Counted from the stretch's first letter, positions 27,961 to 36,639 are shown. The stretch is DNA of 64,000 bases from [Pseudopropionibacterium] massiliense (GCF_900607225.1 NZ_LR027842.1:2136980-2200979); one strand, 5' to 3'. Notes: generated by a model not told the origin, from the sequence alone. Made by a program: numbers and translations.

Positions 27961-28509
27961 TCAGGCCTTGCGATGCGCGGCGGAGGCCACCAGCTGCTCG
28001 ACGAGCACCTGGAGCTGTTCGGCCTTGCGCTCGTGGGCGACCACGGCCCCGTCGGCGACATCGGTGAACAGCGACAGGGCGACGTTGGTCCGCACCACGT
28101 GCATGTTGAAGTTGGCGAGGATGGTGCGCCAGTGCTCGACGGAGCGGATGCCGCCGTCGGAGCCGTAACTGACGAAGGCCGCGGACTTGTTCATCCACTC
28201 CGGGGCGAGCCAGTCGACGGCGTTCTTCAGCACGCCCGGGACCCCGAAGTTGTACTCGGGGGTCACGAAGATGAAGGCGTCGCACTCGTCAATGGCGCGG
28301 CTCCACGCCCGAACGGCCTCGGACTCGTACTGGCGGTTGGCCATCAACGGGGGGACGGGCGCGTCGTACAGGGGGAGGTCGAAACTGGCCAGGTCGAGCA
28401 GAACGAACTCGACGTCGTCCCGCCTCGGCGCTTTCTCCAGCACCCAGCGGGCCACCGGAGCGGCGTTGCGCCCCTGGCGGATCGAACCTTCGATGACACC
28501 AATCTTCAC
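27961..28509 (-). CDS. NADPH-dependent FMN reductase family protein
   Basis: The 182-residue flavodoxin-like protein has the FMN-phosphate loop GSIRQGRNA at residues 8-16, then FVTPEYNFGVPGVLKNAVDWL (residues about 78-98, the family's flavin-contact block) and GSDGGIRS. Such enzymes transfer electrons from NAD(P)H to FMN, quinones or azo compounds. The GTG at 28509 is chosen because AAGGAG sits five bases before it. A longer frame to 28929 has no support and runs through the divergent XRE promoter. The physiological acceptor is unknown. Confidence 0.88.
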   Translation of the reverse strand: MKIGVIEGSIRQGRNAAPVARWVLEKAPRRDDVEFVLLDLASFDLPLYDAPVPPLMANRQYESEAVRAWSRAIDECDAFIFVTPEYNFGVPGVLKNAVDWLAPEWMNKSAAFVSYGSDGGIRSVEHWRTILANFNMHVVRTNVALSLFTDVADGAVVAHERKAEQLQVLVEQLVASAAHRKA

Positions 28510-28591
28510 AGTGACTCCTTTCGTCCTCAGGCATCCTACGCGACCCAAGCCCGCTCCCCCGGCATTCACACGTCCTGCCCCCAATCCACGG

Positions 28592-28653
28592 ATGTTAGAT
28601 CTACATAACTTGACGAGCGATATACCGCTCAATATGATATGAATATCTAACAT
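28592..28653. promoter_or_regulatory. Nested inverted repeats around the XRE promoter
   Basis: ATGTTAGAT (28592-28600) and its exact complement ATCTAACAT (28645-28653) flank the promoter, and GAGCG/CGCTC (28615-28619 and 28626-28630) lie between its -35 and -10 boxes. The arrangement suits autoregulation by the HTH protein encoded directly downstream. Confidence 0.55.
28610..28638 (+). promoter_or_regulatory. Sigma-70-type promoter of the XRE locus
   Basis: TTGACG (28610-28615) and TATGAT (28633-28638) are separated by exactly 17 bases. Each differs from the consensus by one base, which makes this the clearest promoter in the window. Confidence 0.75.
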
Positions 28654-28665
28654 GTAGGAGGCGAT

Positions 28666-28872
28666 TTGCTCATCACCCACATCAGACGTCACCGCCTCCT
28701 GGCCGACATGAACCAAGCGGACCTGGCAAGGCTCGTTGGCGTGCGCAGGGAAACCATCGGACATCTGGAGAGGGGTACCTACACGCCTTCGCTCAAACTG
28801 GCCTGGGACATCGCGAAGGTCTTCGGCACCAGCATCGAGGAACTGTTCGAGTTCAGGGAGGAAGTCGATTGA
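28666..28872 (+). CDS. XRE-family transcriptional regulator
   Basis: The 68-residue protein is one Cro/CI helix-turn-helix domain (MNQADLARLVGVRRETIGHLERG, residues about 15-37) with the PSLKLAWDIAKVFGTSIEELF tail typical of small stand-alone XRE regulators. The start is a TTG at 28666 with TAGGAGG just upstream. It most likely binds the inverted repeats around its own promoter and controls the two following genes. Similar HTH-plus-membrane-protein pairs are common in Firmicutes and actinobacteria. Confidence 0.85.
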   Translation: MLITHIRRHRLLADMNQADLARLVGVRRETIGHLERGTYTPSLKLAWDIAKVFGTSIEELFEFREEVD

Positions 28873-28873
28873 C

Positions 28874-29383
28874 ATGGACGAGAGAGCACAACAGATCGGA
28901 ACCCGAGCTGCAACCATAACCCTGGCCATCGCCTACATGTTCTGGCTGGGGGTGGCACTCAGCAAGTTCATCGGAACCGGGCGCATCGAGACAGCCGCCG
29001 CCGAGATCGTCTTCCTCGCCCTGATCCCGTTCGTTCTGCTGTGGTTCGCCCGCCAGGATGAGCGCCTGTTCCTCCCCAGGCTTCGCGAACACGATGACCT
29101 TCAGGAGCTCCTGAGCCCTCGCCACATCCTGCGACGGACGCGCCGCTATGCACTTGAAGCGCTGGGATTCTCCGTATCCCTGACCGTCGCCGATTACCTG
29201 GCCGAGCGCCTGACAGGCGACATCATGACCCTGCTTCCCCTGACCACCTGGCACGCTTGGTCCCTCGAAATCGGCGGCGGCTTCCTGGTCCTCCTCGTCA
29301 TCGACACCCTGTGGAACGAGTTCGCCATCCACCGTTACATCCGCAAGATCAGGGAGCTGGAAGACCATGAACAGACGCGATGA
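28874..29383 (+). CDS. Four-helix membrane protein next to the XRE regulator
   Basis: The 169-residue protein has four hydrophobic segments (about 12-32, 43-62, 93-113, 130-150) and basic or acidic loops. No family is recognised with confidence; DUF6773-like or DUF3796-like proteins hold the same place beside XRE regulators elsewhere. It starts one base after the regulator's stop, with its GGAGGAAG site inside the regulator gene, so translation is coupled. It may sense a membrane signal for the regulator. That is inference from the pairing. Confidence 0.72.
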   Translation: MDERAQQIGTRAATITLAIAYMFWLGVALSKFIGTGRIETAAAEIVFLALIPFVLLWFARQDERLFLPRLREHDDLQELLSPRHILRRTRRYALEALGFSVSLTVADYLAERLTGDIMTLLPLTTWHAWSLEIGGGFLVLLVIDTLWNEFAIHRYIRKIRELEDHEQTR

Positions 29384-29690
29384 GGCCATCCTCAACTTGG
29401 TGGACCCCGATGATGAAGTCTTTCAGCTACGCGCCTCGGCACGCACCAAATGGTGGATCGAGGCCCTGGACTTCCTCAATCTAGGCATTCACGACATGAT
29501 CCTGGCCAGAAAAGCGGCGTCCAGCCGCTGGTACCTCGTCGGCTCCGGGAGACACTGGAAACTCTGCGCGCTGAACCAGAAGGACGAACCCACATGGACG
29601 GATGCCACCCGGGCCCTGTCCGATACGACGAACCTGAAGAAGTTTCAGCTGGACGGGATCGTCTACCGCCTGCAACGTCGCATTCGCTGA
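29367..29690 (+). CDS. Small hypothetical protein, third gene of the XRE locus
   Basis: The 107-residue soluble protein is basic, Trp-rich (KWWIEAL, RWYLV, HWKLCAL, TWTDA) and has no recognised domain. It overlaps the membrane protein gene by 17 bases and has an ATG with a GGAG upstream, so it belongs to the same operon. Function unknown. Confidence 0.6.
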   Translation: MNRRDEAILNLVDPDDEVFQLRASARTKWWIEALDFLNLGIHDMILARKAASSRWYLVGSGRHWKLCALNQKDEPTWTDATRALSDTTNLKKFQLDGIVYRLQRRIR

Positions 29691-29747
29691 CACGGAATCA
29701 CGCCTCGTCATGGCCAACAGCTCTCCGGGGACGGATCGATCTGCTAG

Positions 29748-29764
29748 TTTGAACATCGTTCAAA
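29748..29764. promoter_or_regulatory. Palindromic operator before bioB (BioQ-like)
   Basis: TTTGAACATCGTTCAAA is a perfect inverted repeat, with seven-base arms around ATC, 19 bp before the bioB start. It fits the TGAAC-N3-GTT(C/A) type of site bound by BioQ, the TetR-type biotin repressor of actinobacteria. The BioQ gene itself is not in the window. Confidence 0.7.
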
Positions 29765-29783
29765 ACGTCATGGAGGAGAGACC

Positions 29784-30836
29784 ATGGACCTGAATCAGCT
29801 TGCCGACGACATCATCGCGGGCCGTTCCATCACCCCCGGGGAGGCCCTCGCCGTGCTGCGGCTGCCGGATGCGGAGACCCTCGCCCTCGTGGCCGCGGCG
29901 GGGCGGGTGCGGCGCCACCACTTCGGCACCACGATGAAGGTGAACTACCTGATCAACCTCAAATCGGGTCTGTGCCCGGAGGACTGTTTCTACTGCTCCC
30001 AACGTCTCGGTTCCCAGGCCGACATCCTGAAGTACCGGTGGCTGAGGAACGAGGACGCCGTCGCCGCGGCGAAGGCCGGGATCGCAGGCGGCGCGAAGCG
30101 GGTGTGCCTGGTGGCGAGTGGCCGCGGGCCGTCCAACCGCGACGTCGACAAGGTGGCCGAGATCATCGGGGAGATCAAGGCCGAGCACCCGGACGTGGAG
30201 GTCTGCGCCTGCCTCGGGCAGCTCAGGGAGGGACAGCCGGAGCGGTTGGCCGCCGCGGGGGCCGACGCCTACAACCACAACCTCAACACCGCGGAGTCGC
30301 ACTACGACAACATCTGTACCACCCACAGTTATCAGGACCGCACCGAGACCGTGCAGCACGCCCGCGAGCACGGGCTGAGCGCCTGCTCGGGCCTGATAGC
30401 GGGCATGGGCGAGAGCGACGAACAGCTGGTGGAGGTGGCCTTCGCGCTGCGGGAGATCGGCGCGGACTCGGTTCCCGTGAACTTCCTGATGCCCTTCGAC
30501 GGCACCCCCCTGGCGGGTCACGCCGACCTGAGCCCGCAGCGCTGCCTGCGCATCCTGGCGATGATGCGCTTCGTCCATCCGGACAGCGAGGTACGGGTCG
30601 CGGCGGGTAGGGAGCAGCACCTCCGCAGCCTTCAGCCGCTGTCCCTGGAGATCTGCAACTCGCTGTTCCTGGGTGACTACCTCACCAGCGAGGGGCAGGC
30701 TGGGGCCAAGGATCTGGCCATGATCGCCGACTGCGGGTTCACGGTTCTCGGTCAGGAGGAACCCGCTCCGAAGATCGATGTCCGGCCCGTGATCAGGAAC
30801 CGGGGAGCCGGGACCCTGGAGCCGGCGAACGCCTAG
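29784..30836 (+). CDS. bioB: Biotin synthase
   Basis: This radical-SAM enzyme inserts sulfur into dethiobiotin. The 350-residue protein has the CxxxCxxC cluster ligands at Cys64, Cys68 and Cys71 ([12 protein letters not shown]), the following YRWLR, and the conserved [12 protein letters not shown] and LIAGMGE blocks for SAM and the second cluster. A GGAGGAGAG site precedes the ATG. No other bio gene is adjacent, so bioB stands alone behind its own operator. Its end is 4 bases inside the convergent sdhB stop region. Confidence 0.97.
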   Translation: MDLNQLADDIIAGRSITPGEALAVLRLPDAETLALVAAAGRVRRHHFGTTMKVNYLINLKSGLCPEDCFYCSQRLGSQADILKYRWLRNEDAVAAAKAGIAGGAKRVCLVASGRGPSNRDVDKVAEIIGEIKAEHPDVEVCACLGQLREGQPERLAAAGADAYNHNLNTAESHYDNICTTHSYQDRTETVQHAREHGLSACSGLIAGMGESDEQLVEVAFALREIGADSVPVNFLMPFDGTPLAGHADLSPQRCLRILAMMRFVHPDSEVRVAAGREQHLRSLQPLSLEICNSLFLGDYLTSEGQAGAKDLAMIADCGFTVLGQEEPAPKIDVRPVIRNRGAGTLEPANA

Positions 30837-31582
30837 GAGGTGCGGCGCTTGAAGAACGAGCGGATGCCCTCCCGGTGAACCGCCGCCACGGCGGTGAGCG
30901 GCAGACCTGCCGGGCAGACCTCGACGCACTCGCCGTAGCTGCTGCACGGACCGAACGAGGCCTCCAGGGCGTCGACGACGGCCCGGGCGCGGCGGGTGCG
31001 TTCCACCTTGCCGTGCGGGAGCATGGCCAGGTGGGACAGTTTCGCCCCTGCGAACAGGTGGGCCGCCCCGTTGGGGCATGCGGCGACGCACGCCCCGCAG
31101 CCGATGCAGGCGGCGAAGTCGAGGGCCAGTTCCGCGTCCTCGTGGCCGACCAAGAAATCGTCGGCGTCCGGGGCGGTCCCGGCCATGACGTCGACGTGCC
31201 CGCCGGCGCGGATGACCGAGTCCAGGGCCGCACGATCCACCACCAGGTCCCGGACCACCGGGAAGGCCGCCGACCGCAGCGGTTCGATCCGCAGCTTCGT
31301 GATGCCGCCGAAGGCTCGCAGGTGCTGCCGGCACGACGGGGTGTTCGGGACCGGGCCGTGGGGGACGTCGTTCACGGTGACCCCGCACGCCCCGCACACT
31401 CCCTCCCGGCAGTCGGACTCGAACGAGATGGGTTCCAGGCCCTCATCGGCCAGCTGGTCGTTCAACCGGTCCAGCAATTCCAGGAGACTCATCTCGGGGG
31501 TGGCGTCCGTCACGACATGGGTCTCGAATCGCCCCTCGGACGCCGGCCCGTCCTGCCGCCAGATCTCAAGTTCGACCCTCAT
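30833..31582 (-). CDS. sdhB: Succinate dehydrogenase/fumarate reductase iron-sulfur subunit
   Basis: The 249-residue subunit carries three clusters. A [2Fe-2S] ferredoxin domain has [10 protein letters not shown] and a later Cys in NTPSCRQ. A [4Fe-4S] site is [15 protein letters not shown] and a [3Fe-4S]-type site is [14 protein letters not shown]. It passes electrons between the FAD of SdhA and the heme b/quinone site of SdhC. The start at 31582 overlaps the sdhA stop by ATGA; an upstream in-frame extension is rejected. Length is normal for the three-gene actinobacterial type. Confidence 0.95.
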   Translation of the reverse strand: MRVELEIWRQDGPASEGRFETHVVTDATPEMSLLELLDRLNDQLADEGLEPISFESDCREGVCGACGVTVNDVPHGPVPNTPSCRQHLRAFGGITKLRIEPLRSAAFPVVRDLVVDRAALDSVIRAGGHVDVMAGTAPDADDFLVGHEDAELALDFAACIGCGACVAACPNGAAHLFAGAKLSHLAMLPHGKVERTRRARAVVDALEASFGPCSSYGECVEVCPAGLPLTAVAAVHREGIRSFFKRRTS

Positions 31583-33540
31583 CGGTAGTTCCTCACCTGC
31601 AGTTTGACACTCTCGAATCGCAGCGGCTCCTGGTAGCGGCGGTGCTGGCCTGCCGGGTTGGTCTCCCACGCCGAGACGTTGCACCAGCGCTCGTCGTCGC
31701 GTTTCGCCTCCCCGTCCGGGAGGGCGTATTCCTCGCGGAAATGCGCCCCGCACGACTCCTGGCGGTCCAGCGCATCCGTGATCATCAGTTCCGCCAGCTC
31801 CAGGAAGTCGGCCACCCGTCCCGCCTTCTCCAGCTCCTGGTTGAGCCGGTCGTCGGTGCCGGCCACCCGGACGTCACGCCAGAACTCCTCGCGCAGCTCC
31901 TGCACCTGTTCCAGGGCCCGTGTCAGCCCGGCCTCGCTGCGTGAGACCCCGCATCCCGAGTAAAGGATCTCGCCGAGACGGCGGTGGAAGGTGGCGGGCC
32001 GGGTGTGTCCGGGGTTGTTGACCAGATGCTCGATGCGCCCGCGCACATCCCCCAGCGCCTCCGTGGCCTCGGGGGCGTCCACATCGAGAAGGGGTTGTCC
32101 CGCCAGTCCGGCCAGGTAATTGGGGATCGCCAGGGGCAGCGTGAACCATCCGTCGACGCAGGCGCTGAGCAGGGAATTGGCCCCGAGTCGGTTCGCGCCG
32201 TGATAGTTGTTTCCCGCCTCCCCGCCGACGAACAACCCGGGGACACTGGTCATCTGGTTGAAGTCGCACCACAGCCCGCCCATGGTGAAATGGGCGCCCG
32301 GTGCGATGCGCATCGGTTCCTCGTAGGGGTCCTCGCCCGTCGCGTCCTGGTACATCTCGAAGAGGTTCCCGTAGCGCTCCGCGATCACCGCCCTGCCCAG
32401 CCGGGAGATGGCGTCCCGGAAGTCCAGGTAGACGGAGTTCTTGAGCGGCCCCACTCCCCTGCCGGCCTCAATCTCCGTGCGGGCGGCCCGGGATGCGATG
32501 TCGCGCGGGGTCAAGTTCCCGAACGCCGGGTAGCGCCGCTCCAGGTAGTAGTCGCGCTCGGCCTCCGGGATGTCGCCGGGGGCGCGCTCGTCGCCCGGGG
32601 TCACCGGCACCCAGATGCGCCCGTCGTTGCGCAGCGACTCGCTCATCAGGGTGGTCTTGGACTGCCAGTGCGAGGACACCGGCAGCGCGGTGGGGTGGAA
32701 CTGGATGAAGCTCGGGCTGGCGAAGAAGGCCCCGCGGCGGTGGGCCCGCCACGTGGCGGTGGCGTTCGAGTTCATCGCCAGGGTGGAGTGGAAGAAGACG
32801 CTGCCGTAACCGCCCGTGGCCAGCACCACGGCATGTCCCGTGGTGACGCTGATCCGTCCGGTCACGAGGTCGCGCACCACCACGCCTTGGGCGCGGCCGT
32901 CCGCGACGATCAGGTCCAGCATCTCGTGGCGGGTGCGCAGTTTCACCGTGCCGCGTTCCACCTGGCGCAGCAGGGCCTGCGCACCGGCGATCTGGAGCTG
33001 CTGCCCGGTCTGGCCGCGCGTGTAATAGGTGCGGGAAACCTGCACGCCGCCGAAGGATCGGGTGGCGAGCTGCCCGCCGTATTCACGGGCGAACGGGGCG
33101 CCGATGGCGTTCATGTGATCGATCACCCGCACCGATTCCTCGGCCAGGCGCCACACGTCGGCCTCCCTGCCCCGGAAGTCACCGCCCTTGACGGTGTCCG
33201 TGACGAACCGGATCAGAGAGTCACCGTCCACCTTCCGGGCGCGGGCGGCGTTGATGCCGCCCTGGGCGGCGACGCTGTGCGCGCGGCGGGGTGCGTCGTG
33301 GAAGGTGAAGCTTTCCACCCTGTAGCCCAGTTCTCCCAGCGCCGCGGCCACGCCGGATCCGGCCAGCCCGGTTCCGATCACGATCACGGTGTACTTCTTG
33401 CGGTTGGCCGGGCTCACCAGTTTGTACTCGGCCTTGCGGCGTTCCCATGCGGTGCGGGGATCACCGTCGGGGACGTGGGGGTCGAGCATTCCGGTGGCCA
33501 GCATCTCCACGGGGCGCGGCCTGCTGGTCGTGGCGGTCAT
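31579..33540 (-). CDS. sdhA: Succinate dehydrogenase/fumarate reductase flavoprotein subunit
   Basis: The 653-residue flavoprotein has the Rossmann IGTGLAGSGVAAALGELGY near residue 52, the histidine that binds FAD covalently in RAHSVAAQGGINAA, the substrate-site block FIQFHPTALP, and the FTMGGLWCDFNQMTSVPGLFVGGEAG motif. The start at 33540 overlaps the sdhC stop (ATGA). In propionic-acid bacteria this enzyme type acts as fumarate reductase in fermentation and as succinate dehydrogenase in respiration. Direction cannot be read from the sequence. Confidence 0.96.
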   Translation of the reverse strand: MTATTSRPRPVEMLATGMLDPHVPDGDPRTAWERRKAEYKLVSPANRKKYTVIVIGTGLAGSGVAAALGELGYRVESFTFHDAPRRAHSVAAQGGINAARARKVDGDSLIRFVTDTVKGGDFRGREADVWRLAEESVRVIDHMNAIGAPFAREYGGQLATRSFGGVQVSRTYYTRGQTGQQLQIAGAQALLRQVERGTVKLRTRHEMLDLIVADGRAQGVVVRDLVTGRISVTTGHAVVLATGGYGSVFFHSTLAMNSNATATWRAHRRGAFFASPSFIQFHPTALPVSSHWQSKTTLMSESLRNDGRIWVPVTPGDERAPGDIPEAERDYYLERRYPAFGNLTPRDIASRAARTEIEAGRGVGPLKNSVYLDFRDAISRLGRAVIAERYGNLFEMYQDATGEDPYEEPMRIAPGAHFTMGGLWCDFNQMTSVPGLFVGGEAGNNYHGANRLGANSLLSACVDGWFTLPLAIPNYLAGLAGQPLLDVDAPEATEALGDVRGRIEHLVNNPGHTRPATFHRRLGEILYSGCGVSRSEAGLTRALEQVQELREEFWRDVRVAGTDDRLNQELEKAGRVADFLELAELMITDALDRQESCGAHFREEYALPDGEAKRDDERWCNVSAWETNPAGQHRRYQEPLRFESVKLQVRNYR

Positions 33541-34253
33541 GCGATCACCCCCACCAGCACCAGGAGGGGAATCATGGCATTGCCCAGTACCACGGCCAGG
33601 GCCAGCAGGCCTCCGATGGCCACCCAGACCTGCCTGAAGCGGCGGCCCGTGACCCCGAGGTCCTGCAGCAGGGTGCGCCAGCCGTGCTCGATGTGGAAAC
33701 CGATCACCACCATCACCATCATGTAGAAGATGGCCATCCAAGGACGGGAGAAACTGGCGACGAGGTTCGCGTAGGCGTGCATCTCGGGATCGGGGTGCCG
33801 GAAGGACGTGGACGCCAGGGGACCACCCACCGTCAGGTCGCTGATGTGCACCAGCACGAAGACCAGGATCAGGATCCCACCGGGCAGCATGAAGGCCGCC
33901 GCGCGGGTGCGATTCCGGTGCAGGCCGCGCCGGTGAGCGCCGCGGCCGCGCCGCCCCCTCAGCCACAGGGTCACCGCAGCCGAGACGTGCAGCAGCAACG
34001 AACCCGCCAGGGCGATTCGCAGCGCCCACAACACGCTCTGTTTGGGAAGCAGCGGGTAGCCGACCTCACGCAGCCACGCCGCGTAGTGGTTGAAGGCGTC
34101 GGCCCCCGCGTAGACCTTCAGGTTGCCGAACAGGTGCACCGCCACGAAGGCGACGAAGAGCACCCCCGTGACCGCCATCACATGTTTGAGCACGAAATTC
34201 GAGGGCCCGCGTCGCCGCGTTCCCGCCGGGACGTCCACCGTCGTTGTGGTCAT
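33537..34253 (-). CDS. sdhC: Succinate dehydrogenase cytochrome b subunit
   Basis: The 238-residue membrane anchor has five hydrophobic segments and conserved heme-ligand histidines (residues in LFVAFVAVHLFGNLKVY, LLHVSAAVTLW, FVLVHISDLTV and VVIGFHIEHGW). This is the single-subunit, di-heme b558-type found with SdhAB in actinobacteria and Bacillus, with no separate SdhD. It heads the sdhCAB operon. The N-terminal tail is short and cytoplasmic. Confidence 0.93.
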   Translation of the reverse strand: MTTTTVDVPAGTRRRGPSNFVLKHVMAVTGVLFVAFVAVHLFGNLKVYAGADAFNHYAAWLREVGYPLLPKQSVLWALRIALAGSLLLHVSAAVTLWLRGRRGRGAHRRGLHRNRTRAAAFMLPGGILILVFVLVHISDLTVGGPLASTSFRHPDPEMHAYANLVASFSRPWMAIFYMMVMVVIGFHIEHGWRTLLQDLGVTGRRFRQVWVAIGGLLALAVVLGNAMIPLLVLVGVIA

Positions 34254-34299
34254 GGTTCAGTCTAACCGACCACTTCTGGCCACATTCACCCGCATGGAC

Positions 34300-34328
34300 T
34301 TTTCATGATGCCGAGGAACGGGTATTGT
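34300..34328 (+). promoter_or_regulatory. Probable promoter of the tRNA-Lys pair
   Basis: TTTTCA (34300-34305) and TATTGT (34323-34328) are 17 bases apart, each matching consensus in four of six positions. They end 14 bases before the first tRNA, a normal distance for a tRNA transcript. Confidence 0.5.
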
Positions 34329-34342
34329 TTGTCCTCGCGCAA

Positions 34343-34415
<73 letters not shown>

Positions 34416-34438
34416 CCGGGCCGGGACATCGGCCCCGC

Positions 34439-34511
<73 letters not shown>

Positions 34512-34519
34512 CGGCGCGA

Positions 34520-34547
34520 GGGCCCCAGGAATCCCCGGGGCCCTTTT
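34520..34547 (+). terminator. Rho-independent terminator after the tRNA-Lys pair
   Basis: GGGCCCC (34520-34526) pairs with GGGGCCC (34537-34543) and is followed directly by TTTT. This is the most canonical intrinsic terminator in the window. Confidence 0.85.
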
Positions 34548-34550
34548 GAT

Positions 34551-34850
34551 TCACTCGTGATTCCGGCGCCCCAGCAGGTAGATGGCAGCGGCGAACAACG
34601 CCACCCCGAGGAGCGCGCCTCCGATGACCGCGATCCGGTCGGTGCGCCAGCCGTTCTCGTCGCGCAGCTCATCCTTGATCGCCTGGTACTCGCCCGCGAC
34701 GAAACTTTTCGCGTCGTCGATGCCCCGCCTGGCGATGTTCGCGGGTTTCACGGAATCAACGAGGTCCTCCATGGCGCCTGCCAAGCTTTGGCGGTTGCTG
34801 GCCAGCTCGGCGCGGATCTCGTCCACGGTGCGGGTGGTGTCGCCGTCCAT
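34551..34850 (-). CDS. DUF3618 domain-containing protein
   Basis: The 99-residue protein opens with the DUF3618 pattern (TVDEIRAELASNRQSLAGAMEDLVDSVKPANIARRGIDDAK) and ends with one membrane helix (about 72-92) and a basic tail. DUF3618 proteins are small membrane-associated actinobacterial proteins of unknown function, often near Alx/YqjD-like genes. It is divergent from bcp and probably monocistronic. Confidence 0.85.
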   Translation of the reverse strand: MDGDTTRTVDEIRAELASNRQSLAGAMEDLVDSVKPANIARRGIDDAKSFVAGEYQAIKDELRDENGWRTDRIAVIGGALLGVALFAAAIYLLGRRNHE

Positions 34851-34915
34851 TGCTTCCCCTTACTTCAACGATCGGTTACCAGCTTAGAGCTTCCGCGCGC
34901 CGTACACTGTCGGCC

Positions 34916-35395
34916 ATGACTGCGCGCCTCACCCCGGGTTCCCCGGCCCCCGCCTTCACGTTGCCGAATGCGGAAGGAAATCCGGTTTCGCTTTCCGACC
35001 ATCCGTCCCGAGCGGTCATCGTCTACTTCTACCCAGCAGCCATGACGCCGGGCTGCACCACCCAGGCCGTGGACTTCACCGGCGCGCACGCCGCCTTCGC
35101 GGCGGCCGGCTACACCATCATCGGCATCTCCCCGGACACGGTTGAGAAGCTCGCGAAGTTCACGGCCGGTTCCGAGATCGGTTTCCCACTCCTGTCCGAC
35201 CCGGATCACGAGGCTTTGAACGCCTACGGCGCCTTCGGGACCAAGAAGCTGTACGGCAAGGAGATCGAAGGGGTGCTGCGTTCCACCTTCGTCATCGACG
35301 TGGACGCCGAGGGCAACGGGACCATCCGGATCGCCCAGTACAACGTGAGAGCGACGGGACACGTCGCGAAACTGCGCCGTGAGCTCGGTGTCTGA
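34916..35395 (+). CDS. bcp: Thioredoxin-dependent peroxiredoxin, Bcp/PrxQ family
   Basis: The 159-residue thiol peroxidase reduces hydrogen peroxide and organic peroxides. The peroxidatic cysteine is Cys47 in the motif TPGCTTQA (family: TPGCTxEA), and the second cysteine found five residues later in 2-Cys members is absent (Asp or Phe there), so it may work as a 1-Cys enzyme. GIS(P)D, LLSDPD and RSTFVID blocks follow as in the family. TACACT lies 7 bases before the ATG, so the message could be leaderless. It overlaps the next gene by 17 bases. Confidence 0.92.
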   Translation: MTARLTPGSPAPAFTLPNAEGNPVSLSDHPSRAVIVYFYPAAMTPGCTTQAVDFTGAHAAFAAAGYTIIGISPDTVEKLAKFTAGSEIGFPLLSDPDHEALNAYGAFGTKKLYGKEIEGVLRSTFVIDVDAEGNGTIRIAQYNVRATGHVAKLRRELGV

Positions 35396-36047
35396 GTTCC
35401 TCACCATCGACTCCGGGATAGGCGATGGGGTGGATGTGGAACTGGAGGTCAAACGATCCCGCTTCCTCACCCGGCTGCGCCGCGTCGACTCGGAGGAAAC
35501 CGCTCGGGCTGTGATCGAGGAGCGGCGATCCACGCTCTTCGACGCCCGCCATCACTGTTCCGCTTTCGTGCTGGGGCCCGAGGCCCGCACCACCCGTTCC
35601 TCCGACGACGGGGAACCAGCGGGAACCGCGGGAGTTCCGATGCTGAACGTGCTGACCTCCACTCACCTGACCGACGTGGTGGCGGTGGTGACCCGCTACT
35701 TCGGGGGTGTCAAGCTCGGCGCGGGCGGATTGGTGCGAGCCTATTCCGAGGCTGTGGCCCAAGCGGTCGCGCAGGCCGGAACCAGACGGGTGGAGCTGTG
35801 TTCCCTGCTGGGAATCGACGTGGACCTCGCGAGCATCGGCGCGATCGAGGACTCGCTGCGCAGCTCGACCCTGCCCTCCGGAACCGCCATCGCGGTGGTG
35901 GGGGTCGACTGGGGAACCAACGCCCGGATCACCGTTGCTGTTCCGGTGACGGCCGCCGGCGAATTCGACGCGTTCCTGTCGGCCATCTCGGCCGGAACCC
36001 TGACGACGGTCCCGGCCGGTCAGCGCTGGGTCGATCGCCCCGGCTGA
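35379..36047 (+). CDS. YigZ/IMPACT-family protein
   Basis: The 222-residue protein has the IMPACT domain: VKRSRFLTRLRRVDSEE, DARHHCSAFVLG, SSDDGEPAGTAGVPMLNVL and TRYFGGVKLGAGGLVRAYSEAV. These are near-invariant in the family. A C-terminal DUF1949-like half follows. IMPACT relatives in eukaryotes modulate GCN2 signalling; the bacterial role is unsettled. GTG starts at 35379 and 35388 are both possible. Its start lies inside the end of bcp, so the two are co-translated. Confidence 0.93.
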   Translation: MSSVSEFLTIDSGIGDGVDVELEVKRSRFLTRLRRVDSEETARAVIEERRSTLFDARHHCSAFVLGPEARTTRSSDDGEPAGTAGVPMLNVLTSTHLTDVVAVVTRYFGGVKLGAGGLVRAYSEAVAQAVAQAGTRRVELCSLLGIDVDLASIGAIEDSLRSSTLPSGTAIAVVGVDWGTNARITVAVPVTAAGEFDAFLSAISAGTLTTVPAGQRWVDRPG

Positions 36048-36214
36048 TCGTTCCCCGGCTCGATGCGTTTCGTCACGGCCGGGTGGCTCAGCACCAGCAC
36101 CAGCGCGAACCCACCGCCCGCTATCCATGCGAACGAGGCGTGCTTGGTGACGGGCAGCAGAATGCCCGTCACCACGACGACGGCCAGTAGAGCCGTTCGG
36201 ATGTGTTTCAGCAT
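36020..36214 (-). CDS. Small two-helix membrane protein
   Basis: The 64-residue protein (ATG 36214; a GTG at 36232 would add six residues) has two membrane segments, at about 6-24 and 28-45, with a basic start and a charged tail. No family is recognised. It overlaps the convergent YigZ gene by 28 bases and follows the frameshifted gene at 36240 on the same strand. Confidence 0.5.
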   Translation of the reverse strand: MLKHIRTALLAVVVVTGILLPVTKHASFAWIAGGGFALVLVLSHPAVTKRIEPGNDQPGRSTQR

Positions 36215-36239
36215 GCCGAGGCCTGTCCGCACCGGCTGG

Positions 36240-36639
36240 TCAACGCAACTTCAGGGGACGGGAAAGGCCCGCGACGATGCGAGCGAGACCGACCAGCAGG
36301 AGAACGACGCCGGCCCCGTCTCCCCCACTCGACGACCCGTAGCCACCGCCGAAGGAGCGCATGAACCGGTTTCCGGTGAAGACGAGCACGAGGCCCATGA
36401 GCGCCTGGACAGCCCCCCATGGCGATCTCATAAACCCGGACCGCCGGGGTCACCCGCTCCTTGTTCGTCCCCGGTACCCCGAACGACCGGGGCGGCGACT
36501 GGAGACCCTGATGCGGCGGCTGCATGCCTTGGGGGCTCTGATATGCCTGCGGAGCGGGCCTGGTGCTCTGTGCACCCGGTGGGGCGACAGGCTGTTCGCC
36601 TTGCGGCTCCTGGGGAGATGCGATGGTCGGTTCACTCAT
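36240..36639 (-). pseudogene. Pro/Gln-rich membrane protein gene with a frameshift
   Basis: From the ATG at 36639 one frame encodes a Pro/Gln-rich soluble segment of about 70 residues (SPQGMQPPHQGLQ type repeats) ending VRVYEIAMGG. At a run of six C on the plus strand (36413-36418) the meaningful frame changes by one base and continues as AVQALMGLVLVFTGNRFMRS, then a Gly/Ser loop and a second helix, ending at 36240. Removing one G from the coding-strand run joins the two parts into one plausible two-helix protein with a low-complexity N-terminus. It could be a real mutation, phase variation or a sequencing error. Confidence 0.6.

Noticed and set aside
27712-28608. Plus-strand frame across the FMN reductase and the 79-bp repeat
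   Set aside because: The reductase on the minus strand has clear flavin-binding motifs and a good Shine-Dalgarno; the plus frame has neither.
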